64,000 bases of DNA from Streptomyces sp. NBC_00457 (GTDB lineage Bacteria > Actinomycetota > Actinomycetes > Streptomycetales > Streptomycetaceae): positions 1,054,001 through 1,118,000 of the forward strand of contig NZ_CP107905.1 in assembly GCF_036014015.1 (NCBI RefSeq). The letters are read 5' to 3'. The position numbers were made by a program, and so were the translations under genes. The notes beneath the pieces were generated by a model that had not been told where the DNA came from, searched no databases, and saw nothing but the letters and a program-made list of their open reading frames with translations. Below, in pieces: positions 27,408-37,732 of the stretch; positions within the stretch are counted from its first letter, which is position 1; each line of letters begins with the position of its first letter.

Positions 27408-27937
27408 CGGGCCCCCGTCGGTGACGTGCCGATCTGGAGGAGCGTCGGCCCCGCGGGGGCGGTCTGTACGTCGACCGCCCTGACCTCCGGTGCGAAGCAG
27501 GCGAGCGCTGCCTCCGCGGCCTCCCGGGCACCCGTGCCGGAGCCGCAACCGCAGCCGCCGGCCTCCCGGGCCCGCAGCGTCAGGGTGCCGCTCTCGTCGT
27601 CGAAGCCCACCACCTCCAGGGTGTGTTCCCGCACACCGTCGAGGGCGCGGGCGATACGCGTGTCGCGGTCCTCGGGGTGCAGGTCGTGCAGGACGAGCAG
27701 GCTCGCGACCAGTCCGTCACCGAGCAGCCCCGCCGGAAGTTCGCCGGGAGCAGAGGACAGCAGGTGGAGGATGCGGGCCAGGCCGGCACCGTAGAAGTCC
27801 ATGAGGGACCGGACGAGTTCCTCCGCCGCCGCGGCGGCGGCCGGGTCGCCGCTCGCGGTCAGTCGCTCCAGCACCTCCTCGACACGGCGTCCGGCCTGCT
27901 CCGCGTTCACCGGCGCCGCCGCCGTCACCGCGCTCAT
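27404..27937 (-). CDS. NifU-like protein in hydrogenase operon
   Basis: 177 residues. A helical N-terminal region (to about 80) is followed by a NifU C-terminal-like domain containing GGCGCGSGTG (about 128-137), which could hold an iron-sulfur cluster, and VRAVDVQTAP. Overlap with the large subunit is ATGA. Expected role is supply of Fe-S clusters to the small subunit or to an electron carrier. The unusual CGC motif differs from the CxxC of classical Nfu, so cluster binding is not certain. Confidence 0.75.
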   Translation of the reverse strand: MSAVTAAAPVNAEQAGRRVEEVLERLTASGDPAAAAAAEELVRSLMDFYGAGLARILHLLSSAPGELPAGLLGDGLVASLLVLHDLHPEDRDTRIARALDGVREHTLEVVGFDDESGTLTLRAREAGGCGCGSGTGAREAAEAALACFAPEVRAVDVQTAPAGPTLLQIGTSPTGAR

Positions 27938-29718
27938 CCGCCCAGTCCGCTCAGGCCGGTGGGCACGTGCATCGACTTCACGGTCTTGCCGCCGCCGACG
28001 TACATGTGGACGCCGCAGGGCAGACAGGGGTCGAAGCTGCGGACGGCACGCATGATGTCGATGCCCTTGAAGTTCTCCGGGGTGTTCTCCTCGAAGATGG
28101 GGGTGTTCTGCACGGCGTCCTCGTACGGGCCGGGCGTGCCGAAGCTGTCCCTGGTGCTGGCGTTCCAGGGGGTGGGTGGGTAGGGGTGGTAGTTGGCGAT
28201 CTTGCCGTCGCGGATCACCATGTGATGGGAGAGGACGCCGCGGACCGCCTCGGTGAAGCCGACGCCGATGCTCTCGTCCGGGACCTCGAACTTCTCCCAG
28301 GTCTGGGTGCGTCCGGCGCGGACCTCCGCGAGTCCCTTCTCCGCGCAGTGCAGGGCGACCGCGGCGGCGTACGCCTGGAAGTAGGTGCGGGCGCGGTTGC
28401 GCTCCAGCGCGTTGGACCACTTCGGGATCTTCCACTCGAAGGTGGTTTCCGGCTTGGTCATCGTGCGGGGCAGGTTGATGACCACGCTGTGGCCGGTGGC
28501 CTTGACGTAACCGATGTCGACGAGGCCGGACAGGGCGGTGGACCACAGGCGGGCGATGGGGCCGCCGCCGGTGTCCAGGGCAAGGTGGTCCTTGCCGTCG
28601 AACCATCGGGGCGACATGACCCAGCTGTACTTGTCGTCGAAGTTCCGCTTCTGCGGGGCGGGGATGGTGTGCTGGTTCCACGGGTGGCGCGGGTCCACCG
28701 GGTTGCCGAGCGGGTCATGGGTGACGAACTGCTCCTGGCCCTGCCAGTCCTCGTAGTAGGAGCTGCCGAGCAGGATGCGGATGCCGAGGTTGATCTCGGT
28801 GAGGTCGTTGGTGACGAGCTTGCCGTCGACGACGATGCCCGGCGTGACGAACATGCGCCGGCCCCAGTCCGTCATGTTGGCGTAGGTGAAGTCGCAGTAC
28901 TCGGGGTCGTTGAGCGCGCCCCAGCAGCCGAGCAGGACACGTCGGCGGCCCACTTCCTCATACCCGGGCAGCGCCTCGTAGAAGAAGTCGAACAGGTCGT
29001 CGTGGAGCGGCACGACCCGCTTCATGAACTCCACGTACCGCATCAGCCGGCTGAGGTAGTCGGTGAAGAGCTGCACGGAGGCGATGGTTCCGACGCCGCC
29101 CGGGTAGAGCGTGGAGGGGTGCACATGGCGGCCCTCCATCAGGCAGAACATCTCGCGCGTGTAGCGGCTGACCTGGAGGGCCTCGCGGTAGAACTCGCCC
29201 TCCAGGGGGTTGAGCGAGCGCATGATGTCGGCGATCGTGCGGTAGCCGTGCTCCGCGGCGTGCGGGGCCTCGGTGCGCTCGGCGAGTTCGAGGACGCCGG
29301 GGTTGGTCTCCTTGACCATCTTCTCGCAGTAGTCGACCCCTACCAGGTTCTCCTGGAAGATGTTGTGGTCGAACATGTACTCCGCGGACTCGCCGAGGTT
29401 GATGATCCACTCGCCGAGGTGCGGGGGCTTCACGCCGTACGCCATGTTCTGCGCGTACACCGAGCAGGTGGCGTGGTTGTCGCCGCAGATGCCGCAGATG
29501 CGGCTGGTGATGAAGTGGGCGTCGCGGGGATCCTTGCCGCGCATGAAGACGCTGTAGCCACGGAAGACCGACGAGGTGCTGTAGCACTCCGCGACCCGCT
29601 TCTGCTTGAAGTCGATCTTCGTGTGGATGCCCAGGCTGCCCACGATCCGGGTGATCGGGTCCCAGGCCATCTCCACCAGGCCGCTGCCGTCGCCGGCCGC
29701 CTTCGTCGTCGGTGCCAT
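27934..29718 (-). CDS. hhyL: [NiFe]-hydrogenase large subunit, high-affinity group 1h type
   Basis: 594 residues. Both nickel motifs are intact: RICGICGDNHATCS (73-86) and DPCLPCGVH (563-571). Twenty-three residues after His571 form the peptide removed by the maturation protease. The large size and the sequence around SVFRGYSVFMRGKDPRDAHF match actinobacterial group 1h enzymes that oxidise atmospheric hydrogen. It follows the small subunit by 86 bases with GAAGGG as the ribosome site. Expected role is oxygen-tolerant H2 oxidation feeding the respiratory chain during starvation or in spores. Confidence 0.95.
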   Translation of the reverse strand: MAPTTKAAGDGSGLVEMAWDPITRIVGSLGIHTKIDFKQKRVAECYSTSSVFRGYSVFMRGKDPRDAHFITSRICGICGDNHATCSVYAQNMAYGVKPPHLGEWIINLGESAEYMFDHNIFQENLVGVDYCEKMVKETNPGVLELAERTEAPHAAEHGYRTIADIMRSLNPLEGEFYREALQVSRYTREMFCLMEGRHVHPSTLYPGGVGTIASVQLFTDYLSRLMRYVEFMKRVVPLHDDLFDFFYEALPGYEEVGRRRVLLGCWGALNDPEYCDFTYANMTDWGRRMFVTPGIVVDGKLVTNDLTEINLGIRILLGSSYYEDWQGQEQFVTHDPLGNPVDPRHPWNQHTIPAPQKRNFDDKYSWVMSPRWFDGKDHLALDTGGGPIARLWSTALSGLVDIGYVKATGHSVVINLPRTMTKPETTFEWKIPKWSNALERNRARTYFQAYAAAVALHCAEKGLAEVRAGRTQTWEKFEVPDESIGVGFTEAVRGVLSHHMVIRDGKIANYHPYPPTPWNASTRDSFGTPGPYEDAVQNTPIFEENTPENFKGIDIMRAVRSFDPCLPCGVHMYVGGGKTVKSMHVPTGLSGLGG

Positions 29719-29804
29719 CTGTGTGCCGTGCCCTTCGTTGCGCGGGAGGTTCGTGTGGGGGGTGCATGCACGAAAACGGGGAGCCGATCAACTGCGGCGA
29801 ATGC

Positions 29805-30893
<1,089 letters not shown>

Positions 30894-30956
30894 GGGACCG
30901 CCTCCTGGGGAGGTAAGGGATGAAGGCCCAGATTTCGACCTTCGCCTTTCTTCGTA

Positions 30957-32738
30957 TCAGCCGTTCGGCCGTGATGAGACGCCATTGGGGGCCGTTCCGG
31001 TGACATCTGCGACGCAGGGGGTCGGACCGGTTTGCGCAACCTGGGCGGGACCGAGGTGCGGCGGGGTGCACGCCGGTCGCTCCTTGTGGACGAAGGAACG
31101 ACGCAGCGAGTGGTACGGGGCATCCGGGTCGTCAAAGGTCCGGCGCATCCGGGCCAGCTCCTGCTCACGGAAGCCGGCCAGTGGGGTCACGCTCTCCAGC
31201 CGGTCCAGCTCCGTCTTCTTTGCCGTGATCCGTGACGCCGCCACCGGCAGTGACGCCAGACGGGCCGCCAGGCCTCCGACCTCCCGCGGGAACTCATCAG
31301 GAGAGCAGTCGACCACCCGGTCGACGAGCCCGAGGCGCAATGCGCTCGCCGAGCTCACCGGCAGGGCCTCCCGCATGAGCCGTTCGGCCGTCGCGAGACC
31401 CACCTTGCGGGGCAGGGTATGCGTCCAGTACTCCGAGCCGTACAGGCCCATCAGACGGTAGTGGGGGTTCAGAACGGCGCCCGAGCGGCACCACACCTCG
31501 TCGGCCGCCAGGGCGAGCATCACCCCGCCCGCCGCGGCGTTGCCCGCGACCGCCGCGATCACCAGTCGGTCCGTCGTCGTCAGAACAGCCTCGACCAGAT
31601 CGTCGATGGCGTTGATGTTCGCCCAGGACTCGGCAGCAGGGTCGTCCGCGGCCTCGATGACGCCCAGGTGGATCCCGTTGGAGAAGAAGTCCCGTTCGCC
31701 GCCCAGCACCAGTACGGACGTGGGCCGCTCGCCCGCTTCCCGGTAGGCGTCCAGCAGACGTCGGCACTGCTCCGTGCTCATGGCACCGCCGGGGAAGGAG
31801 AACGAAAGGAACCCGACGTTCCCGTCCTCCCGGTAGCGGATGTCCGTCCAGGTACGGTGCCGCACCTCGGGCAGCAGGGGCAGGGCATGATCGGGCAGGG
31901 GCGGCAGCCGGTCACCCAGTGCCCGCACGGCAGGCAGTTTGTACGTGGGCGGCTGCCCGGGCACGCGCCGGGGCCGTAGCTCGGGGATCCACACGGCGCC
32001 GTCCTTGGTGGCGCGGCAGACCGCCCCGGCCCGGGTGGCCAGCAGCTCGCCCGGCCGGCCGCGCAGCACGCTCTCGGGATGGCCACCGTGCAGATACCAC
32101 TCACCCCCGAGCAGCACGTCCAGCACGCCGGGCTGCGAGTCCGCTGCTCTCAGCTTGCGCAGGACGGCCTGTGTGGAGTCCTCGGCCCAGTCGATCCGCC
32201 GGACGCTCTGGTCGAGGTACGGACGGGGGCGCGGGCGCGAGTCGGCGGTGCCTGCCGCACCCTGCCTGCGCGGTACGTGGGTGCCCCCGGCGAAGCGCTC
32301 CACCGCGAGCAGGACGGCCTCCAGCGCGGCGTCGGCGATCTCGCCCCGGTACAGCTCGCTCTTGGGAACCGGAGGGACCCGGCACGGTACGCAGGCCCAC
32401 ACGTCACCGGCGTCCATCTCCCCGTCGGCCTGCAGGACGGTGACGCCCCACTGGTCGACGCCCTCGTGAATCGCCCAGTCCAGGGAGGAGGGTCCGCGGT
32501 CGCCCACAGGCCCCGGATGGACGATGAGGCAGGTGTGCGCTGTCCATACCTTCTCGGGAATCGCCGTCGTCAGCATCGGCGCCACGACAAGCTGCGGTGC
32601 ATGCCGCCGCACCGTTTCGAGCAACGGGCTGCCGGGCAGAGCGAGTTCTACCGCCACGGCGTGGCCACGGTCACGCAGCTCGGCGTGGACACGCTGGGTG
32701 AGGCTGTTGAACGCACTGGCTAGGAGCAGGATGTGCAC
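30957..32738 (-). CDS. hypX: HypX, CO-ligand forming hydrogenase maturation factor
   Basis: 593 residues from GTG 32738, which has GGGAGG upstream; the longer frame lacks a site. The N-terminal half is a formyltransferase fold (LIVHPGPVGDRGPSSLDWAI, about 80-99), and the C-terminal half is a crotonase fold (GGERDFFSNGIHLGVI, then AVAGNAAAGGVMLALAADEV). This pair of domains makes carbon monoxide from a formyl group for the active-site iron under aerobic conditions. Its position 63 bases before hhyS fits an aerobic hydrogenase. Confidence 0.93.
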   Translation of the reverse strand: MHILLLASAFNSLTQRVHAELRDRGHAVAVELALPGSPLLETVRRHAPQLVVAPMLTTAIPEKVWTAHTCLIVHPGPVGDRGPSSLDWAIHEGVDQWGVTVLQADGEMDAGDVWACVPCRVPPVPKSELYRGEIADAALEAVLLAVERFAGGTHVPRRQGAAGTADSRPRPRPYLDQSVRRIDWAEDSTQAVLRKLRAADSQPGVLDVLLGGEWYLHGGHPESVLRGRPGELLATRAGAVCRATKDGAVWIPELRPRRVPGQPPTYKLPAVRALGDRLPPLPDHALPLLPEVRHRTWTDIRYREDGNVGFLSFSFPGGAMSTEQCRRLLDAYREAGERPTSVLVLGGERDFFSNGIHLGVIEAADDPAAESWANINAIDDLVEAVLTTTDRLVIAAVAGNAAAGGVMLALAADEVWCRSGAVLNPHYRLMGLYGSEYWTHTLPRKVGLATAERLMREALPVSSASALRLGLVDRVVDCSPDEFPREVGGLAARLASLPVAASRITAKKTELDRLESVTPLAGFREQELARMRRTFDDPDAPYHSLRRSFVHKERPACTPPHLGPAQVAQTGPTPCVADVTGTAPNGVSSRPNG

Positions 32739-32932
32739 GGCTGCCTCCCGGACGGACGAACGGCAGGCAGGGATGGCCGCCGAACGCGATCCTCGGGCAA
32801 GGCGACCTGCCGTCCCCGACAACAGGCGGTGAGATCATCCGAAAGCGGGCGCCGATCCGCCGTCCGGCCTCACTGGCCACGGCCGACGGCGCCACTGACG
32901 GCCCGGCTCACCGAGTCGGCCGCGGTAAATGA

Positions 32933-33190
32933 TCACATTTCTCGCAGGCCTCTGGTCATGCGCTCCCACCGGGAGCGGGTGGCACCGAAGTGGGTCTCGT
33001 GTGCCCAGATGTGGGTGCACGACCGGCACTGCAGGTGGAGCAGGCTGCCGACGTGGGAAAGCAGGTACCGCCAGTGCTCGGAACAGGTGCGCCCCTGCTC
33101 GCAGGTGGCGCACCCGCGACGGTCGTCGCAGTTCGGGCAGGCCACCCAGGCGCGACGCCCGATGTCCGCCTGCGGGTCAAGCGGCAGCAT
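32933..33190 (-). CDS. Small zinc-ribbon-like protein upstream of hypX
   Basis: 85 residues from ATG 33190, which has GGAGGGG eight bases upstream. Cysteines fall in pairs: CPNC, CATC, then C (RTC) and CRSC, with histidines between, indicating one or two zinc ribbons. The start overlaps the end of the gene interrupted by the IS, so the two were an operon. The function is unknown; position suggests a link to the hydrogenase locus. It is 194 bases before hypX. Confidence 0.75.
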   Translation of the reverse strand: MLPLDPQADIGRRAWVACPNCDDRRGCATCEQGRTCSEHWRYLLSHVGSLLHLQCRSCTHIWAHETHFGATRSRWERMTRGLREM

Positions 33191-33241
33191 CGGTGCCGCC
33201 CCTCCGCGGCAGGACACCGGCCGAGACCAGCTCGTCGTACA

Positions 33242-33249
33242 CGCGCTGC
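33242..33249. repeat. Target-site duplication, left copy (CGCGCTGC)
   Basis: Identical to 34677-34684. Eight bases is the usual duplication for IS256-family elements, and it is unmutated. Confidence 0.95.
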
Positions 33250-34676
33250 GATCGTGCCCCTTGTCGTGGTGTAGCCGATCAACTGGTGGGCTTGTTCGTG
33301 GTGTTGGGGAGTGCGGGGGCGCTTTCGGGGAGCTCTGGGTAGAGCTTGTCCATGCTGCCTTCGGGGAGATAGCGGCGGGGAAAGGCGATCCATTCGTCGT
33401 GCATCTCGCAGAGCACGGCGGTCGTCAGCCGTTCCAGGGCGGGCGGGTTGGGGAAGACCTGGACGACGTCGGTTCGACGCTTGATCTCCCGGTTGATCCG
33501 TTCCAGCGGGTTGGTGGACTGGATCTTCTTCCAGTGCCGGGGCGGGAAGTCAGCGAACGCGGTCAGGTCCTCCTTCGCGTCCAGGAGCATGGTCCTGACC
33601 TTGGGAAACTGGCTCCCGAGCATGTCGGCGACGGTGTCGAGCTGGGTGCGCACGAGGTCCGCGGTGGGCTGGGTGAAGATCGTGCGGATCGTCGCGGCGA
33701 CCATCTCGCCGGACTCCTTGTCGATCACGCCGAAGACATTGCGCAGGAAATGAACCCTGCACCTCTGCCAGGCGGCTCCGAGCATCACCTTGCGGACTGC
33801 GGCGACCAGGCCGGAGTGGTTGTCGGTGATGACGAGGCGGACGCCACTGAGCCCGCGTTCACGCAGGGAGCGCAGGAACTCCTTCCAGAACACCTCGGTC
33901 TCACTGTCGCCGACCATCAGCCCGAGGACCTCGCGTCCGCCGTCCTCGGTGATACCGGTGGCGATCACGACGGCCTGGGAGACGATCCGGTGGTCGACCC
34001 GCACCTTGCAGTAGGTCGCGTCCAGGTAGACGTAGGGGAAGCGGGTGTGGTCCAGGGGCCGGGTGCGGAAGACGGTCAGAGGCTCGTCCAGGGCCGCGCA
34101 GATCCGCGAGACCTCGGACTTGGAGATGCCGGTGTCGCCGCCCAGCGCTTTGACCAGGTCGTCCACGCTGCGGGTGGAGACCCCGTGCACGTATGCCTCC
34201 ATGATGACGGCGTAGAGGGCCTGGTCGATGCGGCGCCGCCGTTCCAGCAGGCTCGGGAAGAAGCTGCCGGTGCGGACCTTGGGGATCTCCAGGTCCAGGT
34301 CGCCGGCCAGCGTGGTCAGCACCTTGTCGCGGTGCCCGTTGCGCAGGGCCGTCCGCGAGGCGGTGTGCTCGTTCCACTCCGCGCCGATGTGCGCGGTGGC
34401 TTCGGCCTCGATCAGCTCTTGCAGCATCCGCTCGGCCACGCTGCGGACGAGTTCGATTCCGTCCGACGAGCGTAGTGACTCCAGCAGCCGTATCAGGTCA
34501 GACTGAGACAGGGCCATCGTGCACTCCTACCGCTTGAACTGGCGTTTTAGCAGGGAGAGTTGCACGATGGCCCGCCTTTGGTCAGGGAGTGGCCACCCCC
34601 ATCAGGTGTGCGCCCCGGGCAGACGCCCGCGCACTCCCACACCTTGATCGGCTACACCACGACAAGGGGCACGATC
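33250..34676 (-). mobile_element. Complete IS256-family insertion sequence
   Basis: The element is 1,427 bp. Terminal inverted repeats of 33 bp are identical at 33250-33282 and 34644-34676, beginning GATCGTGCCCCTTG. It carries one transposase gene. Perfect ends and a perfect target duplication indicate a recent insertion, and the element may still be mobile. Confidence 0.96.
33279..34517 (-). CDS. IS256-family transposase (mutator type)
   Basis: 412 residues, full length. The DDE residues fall in VYLDATYCKV, LVITDNHSGL and the NPLERINREIKRRT region. The motif around HFLRNVFGVI is typical of mutator-type transposases. The 3' end lies just inside the left inverted repeat and an upstream leader runs to the right repeat. 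Confidence 0.96.
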   Translation of the reverse strand: MALSQSDLIRLLESLRSSDGIELVRSVAERMLQELIEAEATAHIGAEWNEHTASRTALRNGHRDKVLTTLAGDLDLEIPKVRTGSFFPSLLERRRRIDQALYAVIMEAYVHGVSTRSVDDLVKALGGDTGISKSEVSRICAALDEPLTVFRTRPLDHTRFPYVYLDATYCKVRVDHRIVSQAVVIATGITEDGGREVLGLMVGDSETEVFWKEFLRSLRERGLSGVRLVITDNHSGLVAAVRKVMLGAAWQRCRVHFLRNVFGVIDKESGEMVAATIRTIFTQPTADLVRTQLDTVADMLGSQFPKVRTMLLDAKEDLTAFADFPPRHWKKIQSTNPLERINREIKRRTDVVQVFPNPPALERLTTAVLCEMHDEWIAFPRRYLPEGSMDKLYPELPESAPALPNTTNKPTS

Positions 34677-34684
34677 CGCGCTGC
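34677..34684. repeat. Target-site duplication, right copy (CGCGCTGC)
   Basis: Identical to 33242-33249; see the element entry. Confidence 0.95.
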
Positions 34685-35303
34685 TGCTCCACGCTGAGGC
34701 CGGAATACAGCAGCTCATACGCCGCTTCCTCGCCGCGCAGCGCGGCGACGGGGTCCCAGTCGGGGCCGAGAGCATCCAGGACATGAGCGCGCCGGAGCAA
34801 CTCATGTGAGCTCAGGTCGACGTCCAGGTCGACCCTTGGGAACGGCTCGGGTCGGTCCGTCGCGGGCCTGCTTTCCGCGGCGGGTTCGTCCGGTTCGCCT
34901 GGAAGGACGCGGCCATAGGAGGACATGGCACCGAACGTAGGCAAGCGCTTCTCGCCGCGGCAAGAGCAGGTGGGAGAAGTCACAGCAGGCCTGCGCCCCC
35001 CAGGGGACGTCCGGAGGCGACCCGTACGTACGTGGTGCTGGGCGCATTCCCCGCACAGCACGGATACACCCCGGGAAGAGCACCCGCTGCGGACCTCGGT
35101 CCGATCCCGCCGGAACACGTCAGCACGTTCAAGCGCGGTCGCTCCGCTGAACATGAACCCCGCCACAGGACGGGCCCTGGCCGACCGAGCGACTCCGTGG
35201 CAACAGTCTCCACCTATGCCTGTTCGTCACCGCAGAGCCCTGGCCGCGTCTTCGCACGCCAGGAGACGGTCGCCCATGCGCTGAGGCCCCCTGCATCGGG
35301 TTC

Positions 35304-35420
35304 GAGGATCAAGATCCGGACCGTTCGCGGGCGCGGTCGTCCCGCCGACCGCGCCAGGCATCATTCCTGCTGGTCAGCCCAGATGCGGCGCGTGTACCAC
35401 CATGAGACGAAGAACCTGCT
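35304..35420. repeat. Diverged intergenic element, copy 2
   Basis: Shares ordered blocks with 16961-17075 in the same orientation, ending GTGTACCACCATGAGACGAAGAACC. Spacing between blocks is conserved to within one base. Confidence 0.55.
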
Positions 35421-35495
35421 GAGACGACCTCGCACCGAACCCAGTCTCGGCACCGCGCTCACCCACCCAGAGACCGGGTCGCATCGACCGGCTTA

Positions 35496-35513
35496 GGGCC
35501 TGTCCAGCGGATC
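35496..35513 (+). repeat. Solo terminus like the MITE end
   Basis: GGGCCTGTCCAGCGGATC differs at one base from the MITE end at 39174 (GGGCCTGTCCGGCGGATC) and is also preceded by TA. No matching inverted partner was seen nearby. Confidence 0.6.
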
Positions 35514-35547
35514 TTGTGACCGTCTTGGTCCCGGTTCGTTGGCATGC

Positions 35548-35992
35548 TCATGGGGCTGGGAGATCGCCGCCCTTCGGCGCAGCCACATCGTCCACAGCGT
35601 CCGCGAGGCCACCACCCGCATGCTCCGACGGCCGATGCACCAACAATTCAACCGACAGCAAGAGCGCGACCGGCGGCCAGCCCGCCACAAGGACCGGTTT
35701 CCACGTCAGCGTGGCGGCGGCCGCAATATTGGCGGCCAAAGAGACCGCGATCCCGGACAGAAAGGCCGTGCAGACGACGTAACGCGCCCGTCACCGGGCC
35801 CGCTCCGCCTTGCAGGGCGAAATGACGCTGATGCACATACGACGCATAGGCCGCGACCCCTGCGACGACCAGACCGCCCAGCGGTCGCACCCACACATCC
35901 GGATCAAGCGCACTCCGACCGGCCGGACGGGCTTCAATGCCCTCCCCAGGCCGCGTCACCGCGCACTCGCCCCCGCTCGGCCCGTTGCACAT
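35548..35992 (-). pseudogene. Decayed DUF2637 (SpdB-like) membrane-protein gene
   Basis: One frame reads VVAGVAAYASYVHQRHFALQGGA (35800-35900 area), the next reads FLSGIAVSLAANIAAAATL and then VLVAGWPPVALLLSVELLVH. Both match consecutive parts of DUF2637 proteins, but they lie in different frames and the segment between them (normally LWPLSVDGLLLLATVGLL) is missing. So there is at least one frameshift and an internal deletion. Such proteins are common on actinomycete conjugative elements, which suggests a lost integrated element. Confidence 0.65.
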
Positions 35993-36092
35993 CTATCGCA
36001 CAGTTGGCCGGGAACTCCCGGGCAATCCAGGGAACTGGAGGGAAGTATTCCGCAGTCGCTACAGCAACTCCCCAGGTCAGCAAGGGCCCAGC

Positions 36093-37484
36093 TCAGCCCC
36101 AGGCAGCCACCGGTACGAACGAGCTGTCCTGGCCGAAGAGGTCCGTGCCGTTCGAGCGCTCCACGCGGAGTTGGTAGCCGTAGTGGCGCAGGTAGTGGCC
36201 GGGGTAGTTGTACGACTCGAAGCGCAGCGCGCCGCCGCTCGTGCCGGTGCGGGCGATGAAGGTGGCGTCTCTGGCGAAGGTGGTCGTGCCGTCGTGGGCG
36301 TCGAAGCGGGCGCGGAAGTCGTAGTGGCGCAGGTAGGCGCCGGAGGCGTCGCGGAAGGAGTAGGCGTTCGCGTCGGCCAGGCCGGCGACCACCGAGAAGG
36401 TGGCGGCCTGCTTCTCCGCCGCCGTGCTGGAGCCGCTGACCACGGGGAGGTTGAGCAGGGCGGACTGGGTCTGCCAGTAGCGGGTGGGGTAGTTGGCGGA
36501 CTGGAAGGAGCGGGTGATGCCCTTGGCGAGCGTCGGACCGCCGGAGACCGTCTCCTTGATCACCGTGAAGTGGCGGGCCGTTCCGGACACGGCGGGGAGT
36601 CCGGCCGGGGCGGACCAGGTGGCGAAGGTGTCGTAGCTGTCGCTGTAGTAGTACGTGCCGTCACCGTAGCCGTCGAAGAAGATGCGCCAGCCGCCGTTGT
36701 CGAGCTGCACCAGCGCCGGGCCCTCGCGGTAGCTGCCCCAGCCCGCCCAGTTGCCGGTCCGGCGGATGGTGTAGGGGCCGGTGAGGCTCGTCGCGGTGGC
36801 GTATTCGATGTACTTCGTCGTCTCGTTCTTCGTGAACGCGTGGTAGGTCGAGCCGGTCTTCACGAGGAACGTGTCGATGTGGTTGGCGCCGATGCCCGTC
36901 AGCGCCACCGGTGAACTCCACGCCGTGAGCGCCGAGTTAGTTGCCTTCAGCAGATACGGCGTGAAGATCCACTCGTCGTTGGTCGTCGAGCAGGACACGA
37001 TCACGTTCACGCTGCCGTCGCTGTCGACGAACCACTCCGGCGCCCAGGCGCGGGACAGGCTGGCGATCGGGACCGTGTAGTCGTACAGGAAGGTCCAGTT
37101 GACGCGGTCGGAGCTGCGGGCGAAGCCGATGGTGGTGCTGGTGTCCTGCCAGGTGTGCGTGGTGTAGGTGATGTAGTAGTAGCCGTTCGTGTGTCTGAAG
37201 ATGCTCGCGTCACGGATGCGGTTGCTGGGCGGGGTGTACGCGGAGGACCGGGCCAGGCGGAAGTCGGTCGCGTCGTCCGACGTGTAGACGTTCACCGTGC
37301 CGTCGTCGCTGTTGAGGAACGGCACGATCGTGTACCGGGTGGCCGATCCGCTCGGCGGTGCGGCGGCCACGGCCGTGCCGAGCAGGCCCGGCACTTCGCC
37401 CAGCACGAGTGCCGTGGCGGGCAGGGCGGCCATCGCGCGCAGCAGGGTGCGGCGGGACGGCGTGGGGGGACGTGTGGTGGTCAC
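36093..37484 (-). CDS. Secreted GH43-like protein with AbfB (CBM42) domain
   Basis: 463 residues. The N-terminus has a Tat signal (PSRRTLLRAMAALPATALVLG) and cleavage near AVAAAP. Residues 50-310 form a five-bladed propeller of the GH43/62 type (RDASIFRHTNGYYYITYTTHTW, WAPEWFVDSDG, REGPALVQL). Residues 320-460 are an arabinose-binding AbfB module with its repeated SFRDASGAYLRHYDFRAR and SYNYPGHYLRHYGYQLR units. GTG 37484 has GGGAGAG upstream. Expected role is removal of arabinose side chains from plant polymers outside the cell. Confidence 0.85.
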   Translation of the reverse strand: MTTTRPPTPSRRTLLRAMAALPATALVLGEVPGLLGTAVAAAPPSGSATRYTIVPFLNSDDGTVNVYTSDDATDFRLARSSAYTPPSNRIRDASIFRHTNGYYYITYTTHTWQDTSTTIGFARSSDRVNWTFLYDYTVPIASLSRAWAPEWFVDSDGSVNVIVSCSTTNDEWIFTPYLLKATNSALTAWSSPVALTGIGANHIDTFLVKTGSTYHAFTKNETTKYIEYATATSLTGPYTIRRTGNWAGWGSYREGPALVQLDNGGWRIFFDGYGDGTYYYSDSYDTFATWSAPAGLPAVSGTARHFTVIKETVSGGPTLAKGITRSFQSANYPTRYWQTQSALLNLPVVSGSSTAAEKQAATFSVVAGLADANAYSFRDASGAYLRHYDFRARFDAHDGTTTFARDATFIARTGTSGGALRFESYNYPGHYLRHYGYQLRVERSNGTDLFGQDSSFVPVAAWG

Positions 37485-37551
37485 GGGCGGCTCTCCCTCA
37501 GACACTGGGCCCGCAAAAGGCACTGGGCCGCAAACACGGGTGCACGACATA

Positions 37552-37566
37552 CCGAACATGGTTCGG
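37552..37566. promoter_or_regulatory. Candidate operator CCGAAC-ATG-GTTCGG
   Basis: A perfect 15-bp dyad in the 265-base divergent region between the GH43 and amidase genes, 68 bases before the GH43 start. Its position and symmetry fit a repressor site of the LacI or TetR kind. No regulator gene is adjacent. Confidence 0.45.
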
Positions 37567-37694
37567 CAAGCCGATCAGAAGGTAAGGGTGAGGTGGAGGG
37601 CCGTCAATGCTTTGGACATGACCTGGTGACGTCGGCGTTACATCCGGGAAGTGCCTGTCCGGCCAGGGACGTTCCGTCACCGCCCCGCGGACGT

Positions 37695-37706
37695 TACCGT
37701 TCGGTA
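37695..37706. promoter_or_regulatory. Candidate operator TACCG-TT-CGGTA
   Basis: A perfect 12-bp dyad 44 bases before the amidase start, in the position of a promoter-overlapping repressor site. Confidence 0.4.
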
Positions 37707-37732
37707 GACAACGTCCTTCCGGAGGTGTCCGA

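Larger units (their letters stand above)
33177..34926 (-). pseudogene. DUF6400-like gene split by the IS256-family element
   Basis: The 5' part runs from ATG 34926 to 34677 and includes LLRRAHVLDALGPDWDPVAALRG and ELLYSGLSVEQQR. The 3' part reads YDELVSAGVLPRRGG and stops at TGA 33177-33179. Removing the IS and one 8-bp target copy joins them in one frame as SVEQQRVYDELVSAG, giving a 104-residue protein. I recall this protein family as DUF6400. As it stands the protein is truncated by element sequence. The stop overlaps the start of the zinc-ribbon gene. Confidence 0.85.
34927..36092. other. Gene-poor stretch with relics
   Basis: This 1.2-kb region holds no intact gene I can support. It contains copy 2 of the diverged intergenic element, a solo end resembling the MITE terminus at 35496, and a decayed DUF2637 gene. 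It also has the 25-base sequence 36071-36095 that is nearly identical to 3448-3472. Confidence 0.55.

Noticed and set aside
33242..34684. CRISPR or phage attachment explanation for the repeated ends near 33-34.7 kb
   Set aside because: The repeats are the terminal inverted repeats and target duplication of one IS256-family element.
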